NCBI RefSeq assembly: GCF_010548305.1
Contig: NZ_JAAGLV010000010.1
Coordinates: 1-64,000, forward strand
DNA from: Streptomyces sp. SID13031
GTDB lineage: Bacteria > Actinomycetota > Actinomycetes > Propionibacteriales > Kribbellaceae
DNA length: 64,000 bases
Direction: 5' to 3'
Shown here in pieces: positions 16,530-24,900 of this stretch. The translations under genes were made by a program, and so were the position numbers. Every line of letters begins with the position of its first letter. The stretch's first letter is position 1. The notes beneath the pieces were generated by a model. That model searched no databases, was not told the DNA's origin, and was given only the letters and a program-made list of their open reading frames with translations.

Positions 16530-16697
16530 GTGGCAAAGGCAAGCGACGTCCGGCCGAAGATCACCCTTGCGTGCACGGTCTGCAAGGAGCGGAACTACAT
16601 CACCAAGAAGAACCGGCGCAACGACCCGGACCGTCTTGAGCTGAAGAAGTACTGCGCGCGTTGCAACGATCACACCGATCACCGCGAGACCCGCTGA
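16530..16697 (+). CDS. rpmG: 50S ribosomal protein L33 (zinc-binding form)
   Basis: 55 residues from a GTG at 16530 following GAGGCAG. The product starts AKASDVRPKITLACTVCKERNY and contains two CxxC pairs (CTVC and CARC), marking the zinc-dependent C+ form. Length and RNDPDRLELKKYC fit L33 exactly. It sits directly after the tRNA pair, as expected for the rpmG2 position in actinobacteria, and is followed by an intrinsic terminator. Confidence 0.95.
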   Translation: MAKASDVRPKITLACTVCKERNYITKKNRRNDPDRLELKKYCARCNDHTDHRETR

Positions 16698-16718
16698 CCT
16701 CAGCAGTCTTCACGTCAG

Positions 16719-16747
16719 GCCCGCTTCGACACCGAAGCGGGCCTTTT
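16719..16747 (+). terminator. Intrinsic terminator after rpmG
   Basis: GCCCGCTTCG-acac-CGAAGCGGGC is a perfect 10-bp stem followed by CTTTT. It is the best-formed Rho-independent terminator in this part of the window. Confidence 0.85.
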
Positions 16748-16763
16748 CGTTTGCCCGGACCTT

Positions 16764-17567
16764 TCAGACGGTGAGGATGGGCTTGCCGGCCTCGTAGGCG
16801 GTCAGGCGGTCTTCTCGCGAAGTCAGGCAGCAGGAGCCGCAGACAGTGCCGCAGCCTTTCGCGCTCGTGTAGTAGAGGCAGCAGGTGTTGCGGAGATAGA
16901 CGAGCTTGCCGGCGGCCTCGGTGACCTCGCCCAGCCGGGACAGCTCCGCGGGGGCCTTCGCGACGAAGGTCTGCCAGCGCTCCAGCAAGAAGGACGGGGC
17001 GACCGTCTCCTGCTCGCGGGTGGCGGCACAGAAGGCCATCGCGCAGCCGGCGGCCACCCCACCGTGGAGTTGGCGCAGGCCGGCCCGCGTACGGCGGTGG
17101 AGCTCGGCCGAGAGCGGGAGCAGGTGCTGGGTCAGCACCACGTCGTACAGGGTCTGCAGGCCGCCGGGGAGGAAGCTGGCCGAGCGGATCGCGACCGAGG
17201 CGATGCCGTGGCCGTCGTGCGGCTTCACCCAGAGGTTGTGGGGGCGGATGTCGAGCACCCGGCCCTCGAGCGCCCAGAGCAGCAGTGCGGTGGCCGGCGC
17301 GCGGCCCGCGTAGAACGACATCAGGCTGAGGGCGTTGGCATGGGCAGAGACGTGGTCGCTCGCGTCGTGGTCACGTTTGAGCAGCTCGGTCAGCTCGGGG
17401 CCGTCCGGTTCGAGTAGCCGGTCGACCCGCAGCCACTCGGTCCCGCCGGGTTCACCGATCTCGAGCCCGTACCTCGGGGCGTAGCGGGCCAAAGCGGCTA
17501 CACCTCCCCGTCGTGCCGTCACGCGTCCTCGCCCTTCGTCTCGGGAGGAGTGGGTGGCGGCACTCAC
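16764..17567 (-). CDS. FhuF-like (2Fe-2S)-binding protein
   Basis: Up to 267 residues from a GTG at 17567; a GTG at 17522 behind GGGCGAGGA is an equally good start. The C-terminus carries NTCCLYYTSAKGC-x-x-C-x-x-C, the CC...C..C cluster of the FhuF family, in which a 2Fe-2S centre reduces ferric siderophores in the cytoplasm. The rest of the protein (LTELLKRDHD, LMSFYAGRAPATALLLWALEGRVLD, RPHNLWVKPHDG) agrees with the family. There are no siderophore genes nearby. It is transcribed against the rpmG-MaoC-murB block and shares a short upstream region with the dehydratase genes. Confidence 0.75.
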   Translation of the reverse strand: MSAATHSSRDEGRGRVTARRGGVAALARYAPRYGLEIGEPGGTEWLRVDRLLEPDGPELTELLKRDHDASDHVSAHANALSLMSFYAGRAPATALLLWALEGRVLDIRPHNLWVKPHDGHGIASVAIRSASFLPGGLQTLYDVVLTQHLLPLSAELHRRTRAGLRQLHGGVAAGCAMAFCAATREQETVAPSFLLERWQTFVAKAPAELSRLGEVTEAAGKLVYLRNTCCLYYTSAKGCGTVCGSCCLTSREDRLTAYEAGKPILTV

Positions 17568-17590
17568 GGGACAGTCTAGGGTTACTGACC

Positions 17591-18013
17591 ATGACGATCG
17601 ACGCCACGATGGTCGGCCGGAGCTACGCGGCCGCCGAGTCCTACCAGGTTGGCCGGGAGAAGATCCGGGAGTTCGCCGACGCGATCGGCGACCCCAACCC
17701 GGCCTACCGCGGTGATGACGCCGTCGCGCCGCCGACCTTCGCCTTCATGGTCGCCAACCCGGCGCTGATCGAGCTGCTCGGCGACGCGGAGCTCGGGCTG
17801 CGGCTGGACCGGATCGTGCACGGCGCGCAGAAGTTCAGCTACACCCGCCCGATCAAGGCCGGCGACGAGATCGCCGCGACCGCCACCATCACCACTGTGC
17901 GCAAGGCCGGTGACGTCGAGGTGATCATGTACGAGACCGCGCTGACCACCGTCGGCGGCGACCCGATCGCCACCTCGACGTCGACGATCTCGCACAACCG
18001 GGCGGACGCATGA
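17591..18013 (+). CDS. MaoC-like (3R)-hydroxyacyl-ACP dehydratase, HadA-type subunit
   Basis: 140 residues, ATG at 17591. Hot-dog fold of the HadA/FAS1-like N-terminal type: YQVGREKIREFADAIGDPNPAYR, VAPPTFAFMVANPA, RIVHGAQKFSYTRPIKAGDEI. This subunit lacks the hydratase catalytic Asp/His pair and works with the HadB-type partner encoded next (ATGA overlap). Its place between rpmG and murB/secE matches hadA in M. tuberculosis and the equivalent Streptomyces genes. Outside mycolate producers the role is probably FAS-II elongation; that is inference. Confidence 0.9.
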   Translation: MTIDATMVGRSYAAAESYQVGREKIREFADAIGDPNPAYRGDDAVAPPTFAFMVANPALIELLGDAELGLRLDRIVHGAQKFSYTRPIKAGDEIAATATITTVRKAGDVEVIMYETALTTVGGDPIATSTSTISHNRADA

Positions 18014-18435
18014 AGAGCGTCGAGGCCGGCACCGAGCTGCCGCCGCTGACCATCACCGTGCGCCGCGAGGACCTGGTCCGGTATGCCGGCGCGAGCGGCG
18101 ACTTCAACCCGATCCACTGGAGCGACCGGATGGCCGCGGCCCTCGGGCTGCCCGGCGTGATCGCGCACGGCATGCTCACGATGGCCAACGCGGCCCGCGT
18201 GGTCACCGACTGGCTCGACGACCCGGCCGACCTGGTCGAGTACGGGGTGCGCTTCACCAAGTTCGTCGTCGTCCCGGATGACGACAAGGGCGCCACGGTC
18301 ACCTTCTCGGCGAAGGTCGACAAGCTCACCGACGACAAGGTCACCGGCGGCGGCCTCGCCGAGATCGACATCACCGCGTTCGCCGGCGAGGAAAAAGTCC
18401 TCGGCCGGGCCCGGGCGGTCGTGCGCGTCGCGTGA
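18010..18435 (+). CDS. MaoC-like (3R)-hydroxyacyl-ACP dehydratase, HadB-type catalytic subunit
   Basis: 141 residues, ATGA overlap with the HadA-type gene. It contains the hydratase 2 motif with the catalytic Asp and His (YAGASGDFNPIHWSD) and GVIAHGMLTMANAARVV. Together with the preceding subunit it forms the heterodimeric dehydratase of fatty acid elongation. The stop overlaps the GTG of murB, so all three genes are translationally coupled. Confidence 0.92.
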   Translation: MKSVEAGTELPPLTITVRREDLVRYAGASGDFNPIHWSDRMAAALGLPGVIAHGMLTMANAARVVTDWLDDPADLVEYGVRFTKFVVVPDDDKGATVTFSAKVDKLTDDKVTGGGLAEIDITAFAGEEKVLGRARAVVRVA

Positions 18436-19487
18436 GTACTCAGCAGCCCTCGACCGGCACCGTGTCCAAGGACGTCCGGCTGGCGGACTTCACCACGCTC
18501 CGGATCGGCGGCCCCGCCGACCGGCTGATCGAGGTGACCACCGAGCAGGAGTTGATCGACGCGGTCCGCGAGGCCGACGCGACCGCTCAGCCGGTGCTGC
18601 TGCTGTCGGGTGGCAGCAACGTGGTGATCGGCGACGAGGGCTTCCGCGGAACGGTGATCAGGATCGCCACCCGTGGCATCCGGGTCGACGCGGACGCCTG
18701 CTCCGGCGCGATGATCCACGTGCAGGCCGGCGAGGACTGGGACGCCGTCGTCCAGCGCGCGATCGCCGAGGAGTGGAGCGGCCTGGAGTCGATGTCCGGC
18801 ATCCCCGGACTGGCCGGCTCGACACCGGTCCAGAACGTCGGCGCCTACGGGCACGAGGTGGCCGAGTCGATCGCCTCCGTCCGCGTCTGGGATCGCGTCG
18901 ACAACGCCGTCCGGACGATCTTCGCCGCCGACTGCGGCTTCACCTACCGCAACTCCCGCTTCAAGGCCGACCCCAGCCGGTACGCCGTCCTGGAGGTCGC
19001 CTTCCAGCTGCCGCTCGGCAACCTCTCGGCCCCGATCGGGTACGCCGAGCTGGCCCGCGTACTCGACGTCGAGCCCGGCTCCCGCGCCCCGATGACCGAG
19101 GTCCGCGAGGCGGTGCTCGAATTGCGCCGCAGCAAGGGCATGGTGCTCGACGAGTCCGACCACGACACCTGGAGCGCAGGCTCGTTCTTCACCAACCCGC
19201 TGCTCGGCACCACGGCCGAAGTACCGGCCGGTGCGCCGCAGTGGCCGCAACCGGACGGTCGCGTGAAGACCAGCGCCGCCTGGCTCATCGAACACGCAGG
19301 CGTAGCCAAGGGCTTCGCCATCGGCAACGCCGCGGTCTCCACCAAGCACACCCTCGCCCTCACCAACCGCGGCAACGCCACCTCCAAAGAACTCCTGGCC
19401 CTAGCCACCCACGTCCGCACCCAGGTCCACCACGCCTTCGGCATCACCCTGATCAACGAACCGGTCCTGGTGAACTGCAGCCTCTGA
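18432..19487 (+). CDS. murB: UDP-N-acetylmuramate dehydrogenase
   Basis: 351 residues from a GTG (GTGA overlap). Reduces UDP-GlcNAc-enolpyruvate to UDP-MurNAc with NADPH and FAD in peptidoglycan synthesis. Visible motifs: FTTLRIGGPADRLIEV, LLSGGSNVVIGDEGFRGTVIRI, GLESMSGIPGLAGSTPVQNVGAYGHEV and FTYRNSRFK, with the proton-donor Ser in AGSFFTNPLL. Length and order match type I MurB. The stop is immediately followed by a palindromic repeat element. Confidence 0.95.
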   Translation: MSTQQPSTGTVSKDVRLADFTTLRIGGPADRLIEVTTEQELIDAVREADATAQPVLLLSGGSNVVIGDEGFRGTVIRIATRGIRVDADACSGAMIHVQAGEDWDAVVQRAIAEEWSGLESMSGIPGLAGSTPVQNVGAYGHEVAESIASVRVWDRVDNAVRTIFAADCGFTYRNSRFKADPSRYAVLEVAFQLPLGNLSAPIGYAELARVLDVEPGSRAPMTEVREAVLELRRSKGMVLDESDHDTWSAGSFFTNPLLGTTAEVPAGAPQWPQPDGRVKTSAAWLIEHAGVAKGFAIGNAAVSTKHTLALTNRGNATSKELLALATHVRTQVHHAFGITLINEPVLVNCSL

Positions 19488-19581
19488 ACACAACGACAGG
19501 AAGTAGTGGCCCAGCGGCCACTAGCTCTCGCCTAGGCCCCACCCTCAGCGCCCAGTTACCGCACTACTTCCTGTCGCTCTG
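19488..19581. repeat. Palindromic repeat element, copy 1
   Basis: About 94 bases bounded by CGACAGGAAGTAGTG on the left and its exact reverse complement CACTACTTCCTGTCG on the right. It begins directly at the murB stop. A second copy lies at 20317-20411 in the opposite orientation; the outer arms read ACACAACGACAGG in both. The centre is only partly conserved (CTCAGC, GCCCAG and CCGCACTACTT line up). The form resembles a small non-autonomous mobile element or an extragenic palindrome. Confidence 0.75.
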
Positions 19582-19636
19582 TACGCCTGTGGACAACCCA
19601 ACGCACCCAACGGCCTAATCCAGGCACCATCTGCGG

Positions 19637-20334
19637 GTGGAATCGCTTGCCAAGGTGCTGGCCGACAACCAGGGCCAGCTCAGCTACGCTGCGCTGAAAG
19701 CCATCACCTCGCGCCGTGAACTCGCCTCGGCACTGAAGAGCGGAACGATCGAGCGCCGCTCACGATGCACTGGGCGCCGATCACCAAGGACGACTGGCCG
19801 GACAGGATCACCTCTGTGCTGCGTACGGTTCTCGACTGTGCGCGGATCCTTCCGTTCGACGAGGCGTTGGCGGTCGCCGATGGCGCCTTGGCGAAGGGGC
19901 TGATGAATCGAGAGGAGTTCACCAGGGCTGCAGACACGATGCGTGGCCCTGGCCGACCCAATGCTCGCCGGGTTGCCGCCGCGATGCACGCCGGGGCCGA
20001 AAGCTTTCTCGAGTCGATGCTGCGCGCACTGCTGCTGACGGAGCAGATCGAAGGCTTCGAACCGCAACTCCTGGTCGAGACCGGCTCGTTCCCGGTGCGG
20101 GTCGACCTTGGACACCGGCAGGCTCAGGTTGCGCTGGAGGCCGAGGGGTATGCCTTCCACGGCTCAAGTGGTGACTTTGCCGCCGACTGCCGTCGCTATG
20201 ACGAGCTGGTGGCGATGGGCTGGTTGGTGCTGCGGTTCACCTATTGGCAGGTGCTGAACGAGAAGAAATGGGTGGCCGAGATGATTCGTGCGGCGTTGCT
20301 GCAGCGGGGGTGCGGGCAGAGCGACAGGAAGTAG
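19637..20334 (+). pseudogene. Broken AbiEi-antitoxin-like / DUF559 family gene
   Basis: The first ~42 codons from the GTG at 19637 encode a winged-helix-like start (AKVLADNQGQLSYAALKAITSRRELASALKSGTIERR). The expected continuation is lost, and the coding signal resumes in another frame at 19765 with HWAPITKDDWPDRITSVLRTVLDCARILPFDEALAVADGAL. It continues through the DUF559-like end (VRVDLGHRQAQVALEAEGYAFHG, DCRRYDELVAMGWLVLRFTYWQVL). Compared with the intact family, which is common in actinobacteria, roughly 60-70 residues are missing at the junction along with a frameshift. The last codons run into repeat copy 2, so the 3' end may also have been remodelled. Confidence 0.7.
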
Positions 20335-20411
20335 TGCGGAAGGGCGGTCCTGGGCGTCGTTGGCTGAGCGCGTAGGCCGGGGATGGGGATTACTACTGCC
20401 TGTCGTTGTGT
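20317..20411. repeat. Palindromic repeat element, copy 2 (inverted)
   Basis: Left arm CGACAGGAAGTAGTG (20321-20335); right arm is the near-perfect complement ACTACTGCCTGTCG, ending in TTGTGT. Oriented opposite to copy 1, with the pseudogene between them. It overlaps the pseudogene stop codon and ends six bases from the 3' end of the regulator gene on the minus strand. Confidence 0.7.
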
Positions 20412-20417
20412 CCGAGG

Positions 20418-21743
20418 TCAGGTCATCTGGTCCATGGGGCTGCGGATGGTGGCGGGGAAGCGGGTGAAGTCGCGGATTGCCTGGTGGATGGACTGGGCTT
20501 TCGGGTCTTCGGCGTAGCGAGAGGTGCGGGTCAGGGCGGCCACCTCGCTGATGCGGTGGATCAAGGGGCGCATGCGGTACTCCGTTCGGGTCTCGAGGAC
20601 TGGGGCCAGGGCGTCCTGGGCGCTGTCCAGGTCGCCCAGGAGGAGGTAGGCCTTCACCTGCTGGAGGCGGGCCATCCGCTCGGAGCCTGGGTTGCGGCGG
20701 GCGTGCGGGGCTGCTTCGAAGAGGGCGACGCTGTGGTCGGCGTGCTCCAGGGTCAGCTCCGGCTGGCCGAGCGTCAGGTAGGTGTCCGACCACAGTCCCT
20801 CGGCGCGTTCCGGCGTACAGAGGAAGAGGCCGCCGAGCTCGGGCACGGACGAGTCGGGTCTGGTGCGTTTGGCCTGGTCGAGCATGGTCCGGGCCTCGTC
20901 GGTCCGGCCGGCCCGCGCCAGATCCAGGGCGGCAGCCGCCGTCAGGAAGCGCGCGGAGGTACCGGCGGCGTACTGGAGCCCGTCCAGCGCGAAGCCGAGC
21001 GCGTGGTCGATGTCGTCCTGCCAGAAGGCGGCGGTGTGCTGGGTGGCCCGGACCCAGGCGCGCAGCTCGTCGTGGCCGGCGGCGTCGGCGCAGGCCCAGG
21101 CCGTCCGGGTGTGGCTCTCGGCGACGTCCGGACGGCCGAGGTCCACCGACATCCAGCCGAGCAGCGTGAGCGCCCAGCCGGCCGCGGCGTACAGGTCGCG
21201 GGTCTGCTGCGGTAGCTGCCGGCCGGAGAGCAGCCGGAAGGCTCGGTCGCGGACGGCGACGCTGCGCTGGAACAGCGCCTTGGTCGGCACCTTGAGGTAG
21301 TTCTGCGCGATCCGCTCGATATCGGCGTGCAGCTGCTCGACGGTGAGGCCGCCGACGTTTGACTCCTCGGCCAGCGCGAGCAGCGAGATCGACGCGTCGC
21401 CGGCGTCGATCAGCTCGTCCTCCAGCCCGGCCATCGAGCAGCTGGTCGCCTCGGATGACAGCGATCCCGACGTACCGGTCTGGCTGAAGCCCAGCTCGCT
21501 GTCGCTGGTGACGCGCAGGACCTCGCGCAGCCCGGCCCGGTACGCCGCGCCCGGCCAGCGCACCGCGCCGCGTTCGAGCTTGGCGATGTAGTGGCCGTCC
21601 AGCTCGTACTTCGTATCGGTGGTCGACCAGAGCCAGGCACAGACCGACTCGGCAAGCTCCGAGCGGGACATATAGGAGCCCGGCGTACTGGAGGACTGGG
21701 TCCGCTCCCGGGCGGCTCGCAACAACTCGTTCGACTCTGACAT
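20418..21743 (-). CDS. XRE-like transcriptional regulator with TPR-type sensor region
   Basis: 441 residues from the ATG at 21743. The N-terminal ~85 residues resemble the actinobacterial regulator type with SRSELAESVCAWLW, DGHYIAKLERGAVRWPGAAYRAGLREVL, a helix-turn-helix. The remainder (~140-430) is all-helical and TPR-like, with repeated aromatic/Ala-rich pairs such as AAAGWALTLLGWMSVDLGRPDVAESHTRTAWACADAAG. Such proteins are abundant in Streptomyces and relatives; signals are mostly unknown. It is divergent from the unknown gene at 21881, and the space between carries four 10-bp repeats that are its natural candidate operator. Confidence 0.8.
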   Translation of the reverse strand: MSESNELLRAARERTQSSSTPGSYMSRSELAESVCAWLWSTTDTKYELDGHYIAKLERGAVRWPGAAYRAGLREVLRVTSDSELGFSQTGTSGSLSSEATSCSMAGLEDELIDAGDASISLLALAEESNVGGLTVEQLHADIERIAQNYLKVPTKALFQRSVAVRDRAFRLLSGRQLPQQTRDLYAAAGWALTLLGWMSVDLGRPDVAESHTRTAWACADAAGHDELRAWVRATQHTAAFWQDDIDHALGFALDGLQYAAGTSARFLTAAAALDLARAGRTDEARTMLDQAKRTRPDSSVPELGGLFLCTPERAEGLWSDTYLTLGQPELTLEHADHSVALFEAAPHARRNPGSERMARLQQVKAYLLLGDLDSAQDALAPVLETRTEYRMRPLIHRISEVAALTRTSRYAEDPKAQSIHQAIRDFTRFPATIRSPMDQMT

Positions 21744-21804
21744 GACGGTAACTCTAGGTGCCCGGACACGCTCCGCGACGGTCGTCAGGGCCGTTGTGCA
21801 ACAG

Positions 21805-21854
21805 CTGCCCCAAACTGCCCCGCAGTGCCCCGAGATGCCCCGATTCCCTGCCCC
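21805..21854. promoter_or_regulatory. Tandem 10-bp TGCCCC repeats in the divergent promoter region
   Basis: TGCCCC begins at 21806, 21816, 21826 and 21836, exactly 10 bases apart, with a fifth copy at 21849. The repeat units are CTGCCCCAAA, CTGCCCCGCA, GTGCCCCGAG and ATGCCCCGAT. One unit per helical turn places all sites on the same DNA face, as expected for cooperative binding of a dimerising regulator. It lies between the XRE-like gene (minus) and the unknown gene (plus). Confidence 0.65.
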
Positions 21855-21880
21855 GCTTGAGGGTCTGGTTAGGGTGGGGC

Positions 21881-22384
21881 GTGCCCGAAGCCATCACCAC
21901 CTTGCGCGCCGAGCTGTCGCTGTTCGACCGGGCGGAGGAGGCGTTCGCGCTGCTGGAGACCTTCCTCGAGGTCGCCCGGCCGCGGATCGGCTCGGTATCC
22001 ATCGATCCGGATCTGCTCGGGCTGCCCGACGAGATGACCGACGACCGGGTCGTCGTCCAGGGCCTGATCGATGCCATCCGCAACGAGCCGCTCCGCAAGC
22101 GGCCGTTCTGGGCGGCGACCGACCGCGAGTACGACCTCGACGACGAGCAGGCCCGCTGGGACTACACCCGGCTCGCCTACTGCTCCATCCGCGCGGCCGT
22201 CTGGAGTGAGCCCAGGACCACCACCTACTTCGAGGTCGCCGACCAGACCAGTGCGACGTACTGGCTGCCGGACACCCTGAAGACGCAGTATTTCGACGCC
22301 ATCGACGCCAAGGGCTGGGCGATCCCCGAGGACTGGCTCACCGCGCCGTCGAAGATGCCCAAACCCTGGTGGCGGCGCTTCTAG
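21881..22384 (+). CDS. Conserved hypothetical protein, divergent from the XRE-like regulator
   Basis: 167 residues from a GTG at 21881 with AGGGTGGGG just upstream. No domain recognised. The product is acidic and helical at the start (EAITTLRAELSLFDRAEEAFALLETFLEVA) with many aromatic residues later (WAATDREYDLDDEQARWDYTRLAY, TYWLPDTL) and a basic C-terminus. There is no signal peptide or membrane segment. It is probably a target of the adjacent regulator. Its TAG stop overlaps the stop of the convergent TrpB2 gene. Confidence 0.65.
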   Translation: MPEAITTLRAELSLFDRAEEAFALLETFLEVARPRIGSVSIDPDLLGLPDEMTDDRVVVQGLIDAIRNEPLRKRPFWAATDREYDLDDEQARWDYTRLAYCSIRAAVWSEPRTTTYFEVADQTSATYWLPDTLKTQYFDAIDAKGWAIPEDWLTAPSKMPKPWWRRF

Positions 22385-23748
22385 ACCGCGGGCAGCCGTT
22401 CCAGTGCCTTCGCAACAGAGGCCTGCAGCTCAGCGTCGTCCCAGGCCCGGTCGGTCATCGCGCCGGACAAGTAGGCGTCGTACGCCGCCAGATCCAGATG
22501 CCCGTGCCCGCACAGTGCCGTCAGGATGACCTTCTCCTCGCCGGACTCCTTGCAGCGTTGGGCTTCCTCGATCGCCGCGGCCAGCGCGTGCGTCGGCTCG
22601 GGCGCCGGCAGGATGCCCTCGGAGCGCGCGAACAGCACCCCGGCCGCGAAACACTCCGACTGCGGCTTGGCGATGGCCTCGATCTCGCCGGTCTCGTACA
22701 GATGGCTGATCAACGGGCTCATCCCGTGGTACCGCAGCCCGCCGGCGTGGATCGGGTCCGGGACGAAGTCGTGCCCGAGCGTGTGCATCTTCATCAGCGG
22801 CGTCATCCCCAACGTGTCGCCGAAGTCGTAGGCATAGGTGCCCTGCGTCAGCGTCGGGCACGCCGTCGGCTCGACCGCGCGGACGACGGGCGACATCCGC
22901 CCGGCCCACTTCTCCCGCAGGAAGGGGAAGGCGAGGCCGCCGAAGTTCGAGCCGCCACCGGTGCAGCCGACCAGCACGTCGGGCGTCTCGCCGACCATCG
23001 CGAGCTGCATCAGCGCTTCCTCGCCGATGATCGTCTGGTGCATCAGCACGTGGTTGAGCACGCTGCCGAGTGCGTAGTGCACGGTCGGATCGGCGACCGC
23101 CATCTCGACCGCTTCGCTGATCGCGATCCCGAGCGACCCGGGGGAGTCGGGGTCCTCGCTGAGGATCTTCCGGCCGGCCTCGGTCAGGTCGGACGGGCTC
23201 GGGTGCACGGTCGCGCCGAAGACTTCCATCATCGTTCGCCGGTACGGCTTCTGGTCGTACGAGGCCCGGACCTGCCAGACCTCACACTCCAGCCCGTACT
23301 GCGCGCAGGCGAACGCGAGTGCTGTACCCCACTGACCCGCGCCCGTCTCCGTGGTGAGCTTCCGAACGCCCGACTTCGCGTTGTAGTACGCCTGCGGTAC
23401 TGCGGTGTTCGGCTTGTGCGAGCCGGCCGGCGAGACACCCTCGTACTTGTAGTAGATCCGAGCCGGCGTATCGAGCGCCTTCTCCAGCCGGTGCGCCCGG
23501 TAGAGCGGGCTGGGCCGCCACAGCCGGTAGACGTCGAGCACTTCACCGGGGATGTCGATGTACTGCTCCTGCGACACCTCTTGCAGGATCAGGTCCATCG
23601 GGAACAGCGGAGCGAGATCCTCCGGCCCGATGGGCTGCCCGGTCCCGGGATGCAGCACCGGCGGCGGGGGAGTCGGCAGATCGTGCAACACGTTGTACCA
23701 GCGAGTCGGCAGCTCATCCTCGGGCAGCAGGATCTTCGTCGGCGTCAT
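22381..23748 (-). CDS. trpB2: TrpB-like PLP-dependent enzyme (TrpB2)
   Basis: 455 residues, ATG at 23748. This is the TrpB2 branch of tryptophan synthase beta: about 50 residues longer than TrpB1, with the N-terminal RWYNVLHDLPTPPPPVLHPGTGQPI. The PLP lysine is in GVSPAGSHKPNTAVPQAYY, the phosphate cup is GCTGGGSNFGG, and LCGHGHLDLAAYDAYL lies near the C-terminus. No trpA is nearby, as usual for TrpB2, which is thought to make Trp from indole or serine independently, or to act on related substrates. Probably cotranscribed with no neighbour. Confidence 0.92.
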   Translation of the reverse strand: MTPTKILLPEDELPTRWYNVLHDLPTPPPPVLHPGTGQPIGPEDLAPLFPMDLILQEVSQEQYIDIPGEVLDVYRLWRPSPLYRAHRLEKALDTPARIYYKYEGVSPAGSHKPNTAVPQAYYNAKSGVRKLTTETGAGQWGTALAFACAQYGLECEVWQVRASYDQKPYRRTMMEVFGATVHPSPSDLTEAGRKILSEDPDSPGSLGIAISEAVEMAVADPTVHYALGSVLNHVLMHQTIIGEEALMQLAMVGETPDVLVGCTGGGSNFGGLAFPFLREKWAGRMSPVVRAVEPTACPTLTQGTYAYDFGDTLGMTPLMKMHTLGHDFVPDPIHAGGLRYHGMSPLISHLYETGEIEAIAKPQSECFAAGVLFARSEGILPAPEPTHALAAAIEEAQRCKESGEEKVILTALCGHGHLDLAAYDAYLSGAMTDRAWDDAELQASVAKALERLPAV

Positions 23749-23780
23749 GCACGCAAAGTAAGGCCTGACGCCATCGGGGT

Positions 23781-24836
23781 CTAGTGCGTCGGTACAGGCT
23801 GTGAAGCGCTCGCGGTCTCCGGCACTCCGAGCCATGCGTCGATCTCGCCGAGCAGGCTCTTCTGTACTTCGGACGGCGCGGTCGACGCGAGCACCGAAGC
23901 CCGGGCCAGATCCGCCAGCTCGGGGTCGGTGAAGCCGTGCACGTTGCGGGCCGTCTCGTACTGCTCTGCCAGCCGCGAGCCGAACAGCAGCGGGTCGTCG
24001 GCGCCCAGTGCGATCCGCGCGCCCGCCTCGTACAGCTGGCGCAGTGGCACGTCCTCGGCTCGTTGGTAGACACCCAGCGAGACGTTGGAGGCCGGGCAGA
24101 CCTCCAGGGCGACCTGTGCGTCGACCACTCGCTTGAGCAGCTCCGGGTCTTCGACAGAGCGGACGCCGTGGCCGATCCGGCCGGCGCCGAGCTCGTCGAG
24201 GCACGTCCGCACGGTGGCCGGGCCGCACAGCTCACCGCCGTGGGGTGCGGCGAGCAGGCCGGCATGACGGGCGATCCGGAACGCCGGGGCGAACTCGGAC
24301 GTAGTACCGCGTCGCTCGTCGTTGGACAGGCCGAAGCCGACGACTCCACGGCCGACGTACTGCGCGGCGAGCCGGGCGAGGGTCCGGGCGTCGAGCGGGT
24401 GCCGGGTGCGGTTGGCGGCGATCACGACCTGGACCGAGATCCCGGTGCTCGCGGAGGCGTCGCGGGCGGCGTCCAGGACGAGGTCGGTGAACTCGGTGAT
24501 GCCGCGGAAGCGGCTCGCGTACCCCGAAGGGTCGACCTGGATCTCGAGCCAGCGGGAGCCGTCGGCGCGGTCGTCCTCGGCGGCTTCGCGGACCAGGCGG
24601 CGGACGTCGTCCTCTGTCCGCAATACGGAGCGGGCGACGTCGTACAGGCGCTGAAAGCGGAACCAGCCGCGCTCGTCGGCGGCCGAGAGCACCGGCGGCC
24701 ACTCGGTCCGCAGCGCGTCCGGCAGCCGGACGCCGTGCTTGTCGGCCAGCTCGACCAGGGTGAGGTGCCGCATCGACCCGGAGAAGTGCAGGTGCAGGTG
24801 GGTCTTCGGCAGCAGCCGCAGGTCCCGATCCGTCAT
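23781..24836 (-). CDS. add: Adenosine deaminase
   Basis: 351 residues. Deaminates adenosine to inosine in purine salvage. Zinc-site and catalytic motifs are present: KTHLHLHFSGSMR (HxH), HGGE, RIGHGVRSVEDP and the metal Asp in ALGADDPLLF. The Ser-Gly-Ser after the HxH is the form seen in the Streptomyces-type enzymes. Closely follows the aspartate aminotransferase gene on the same strand (64-base gap), as in some other actinobacteria near secE. Confidence 0.93.
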   Translation of the reverse strand: MTDRDLRLLPKTHLHLHFSGSMRHLTLVELADKHGVRLPDALRTEWPPVLSAADERGWFRFQRLYDVARSVLRTEDDVRRLVREAAEDDRADGSRWLEIQVDPSGYASRFRGITEFTDLVLDAARDASASTGISVQVVIAANRTRHPLDARTLARLAAQYVGRGVVGFGLSNDERRGTTSEFAPAFRIARHAGLLAAPHGGELCGPATVRTCLDELGAGRIGHGVRSVEDPELLKRVVDAQVALEVCPASNVSLGVYQRAEDVPLRQLYEAGARIALGADDPLLFGSRLAEQYETARNVHGFTDPELADLARASVLASTAPSEVQKSLLGEIDAWLGVPETASASQPVPTH

Positions 24837-24900
24837 TACAGAAGGTTACCGACAGACCGCCCGGCGATGAAATCCGGGCGGCCTGCCGACGCTGGGCCGG

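Noticed and set aside
16764..17567. Siderophore biosynthesis or uptake locus
   Set aside because: Only the FhuF-like gene is present; neighbours are translation, fatty acid and cell-wall genes.
17591..18435. Mycolic acid biosynthesis function for the HadA/HadB-type pair
   Set aside because: The same gene pair is present in non-mycolate actinobacteria, and no other mycolate gene is in the window; a general FAS-II role is more likely.
20164..20793. Apparent Pro/Arg-rich 209-codon gene on the minus strand across the repeat element
   Set aside because: It spans the repeat and the antisense of the DUF559-type remnant and has only low-complexity composition.
22381..23748. Part of a tryptophan biosynthesis operon
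   Set aside because: No trpA or other trp genes are nearby and the sequence is of the TrpB2 type, which normally stands alone.
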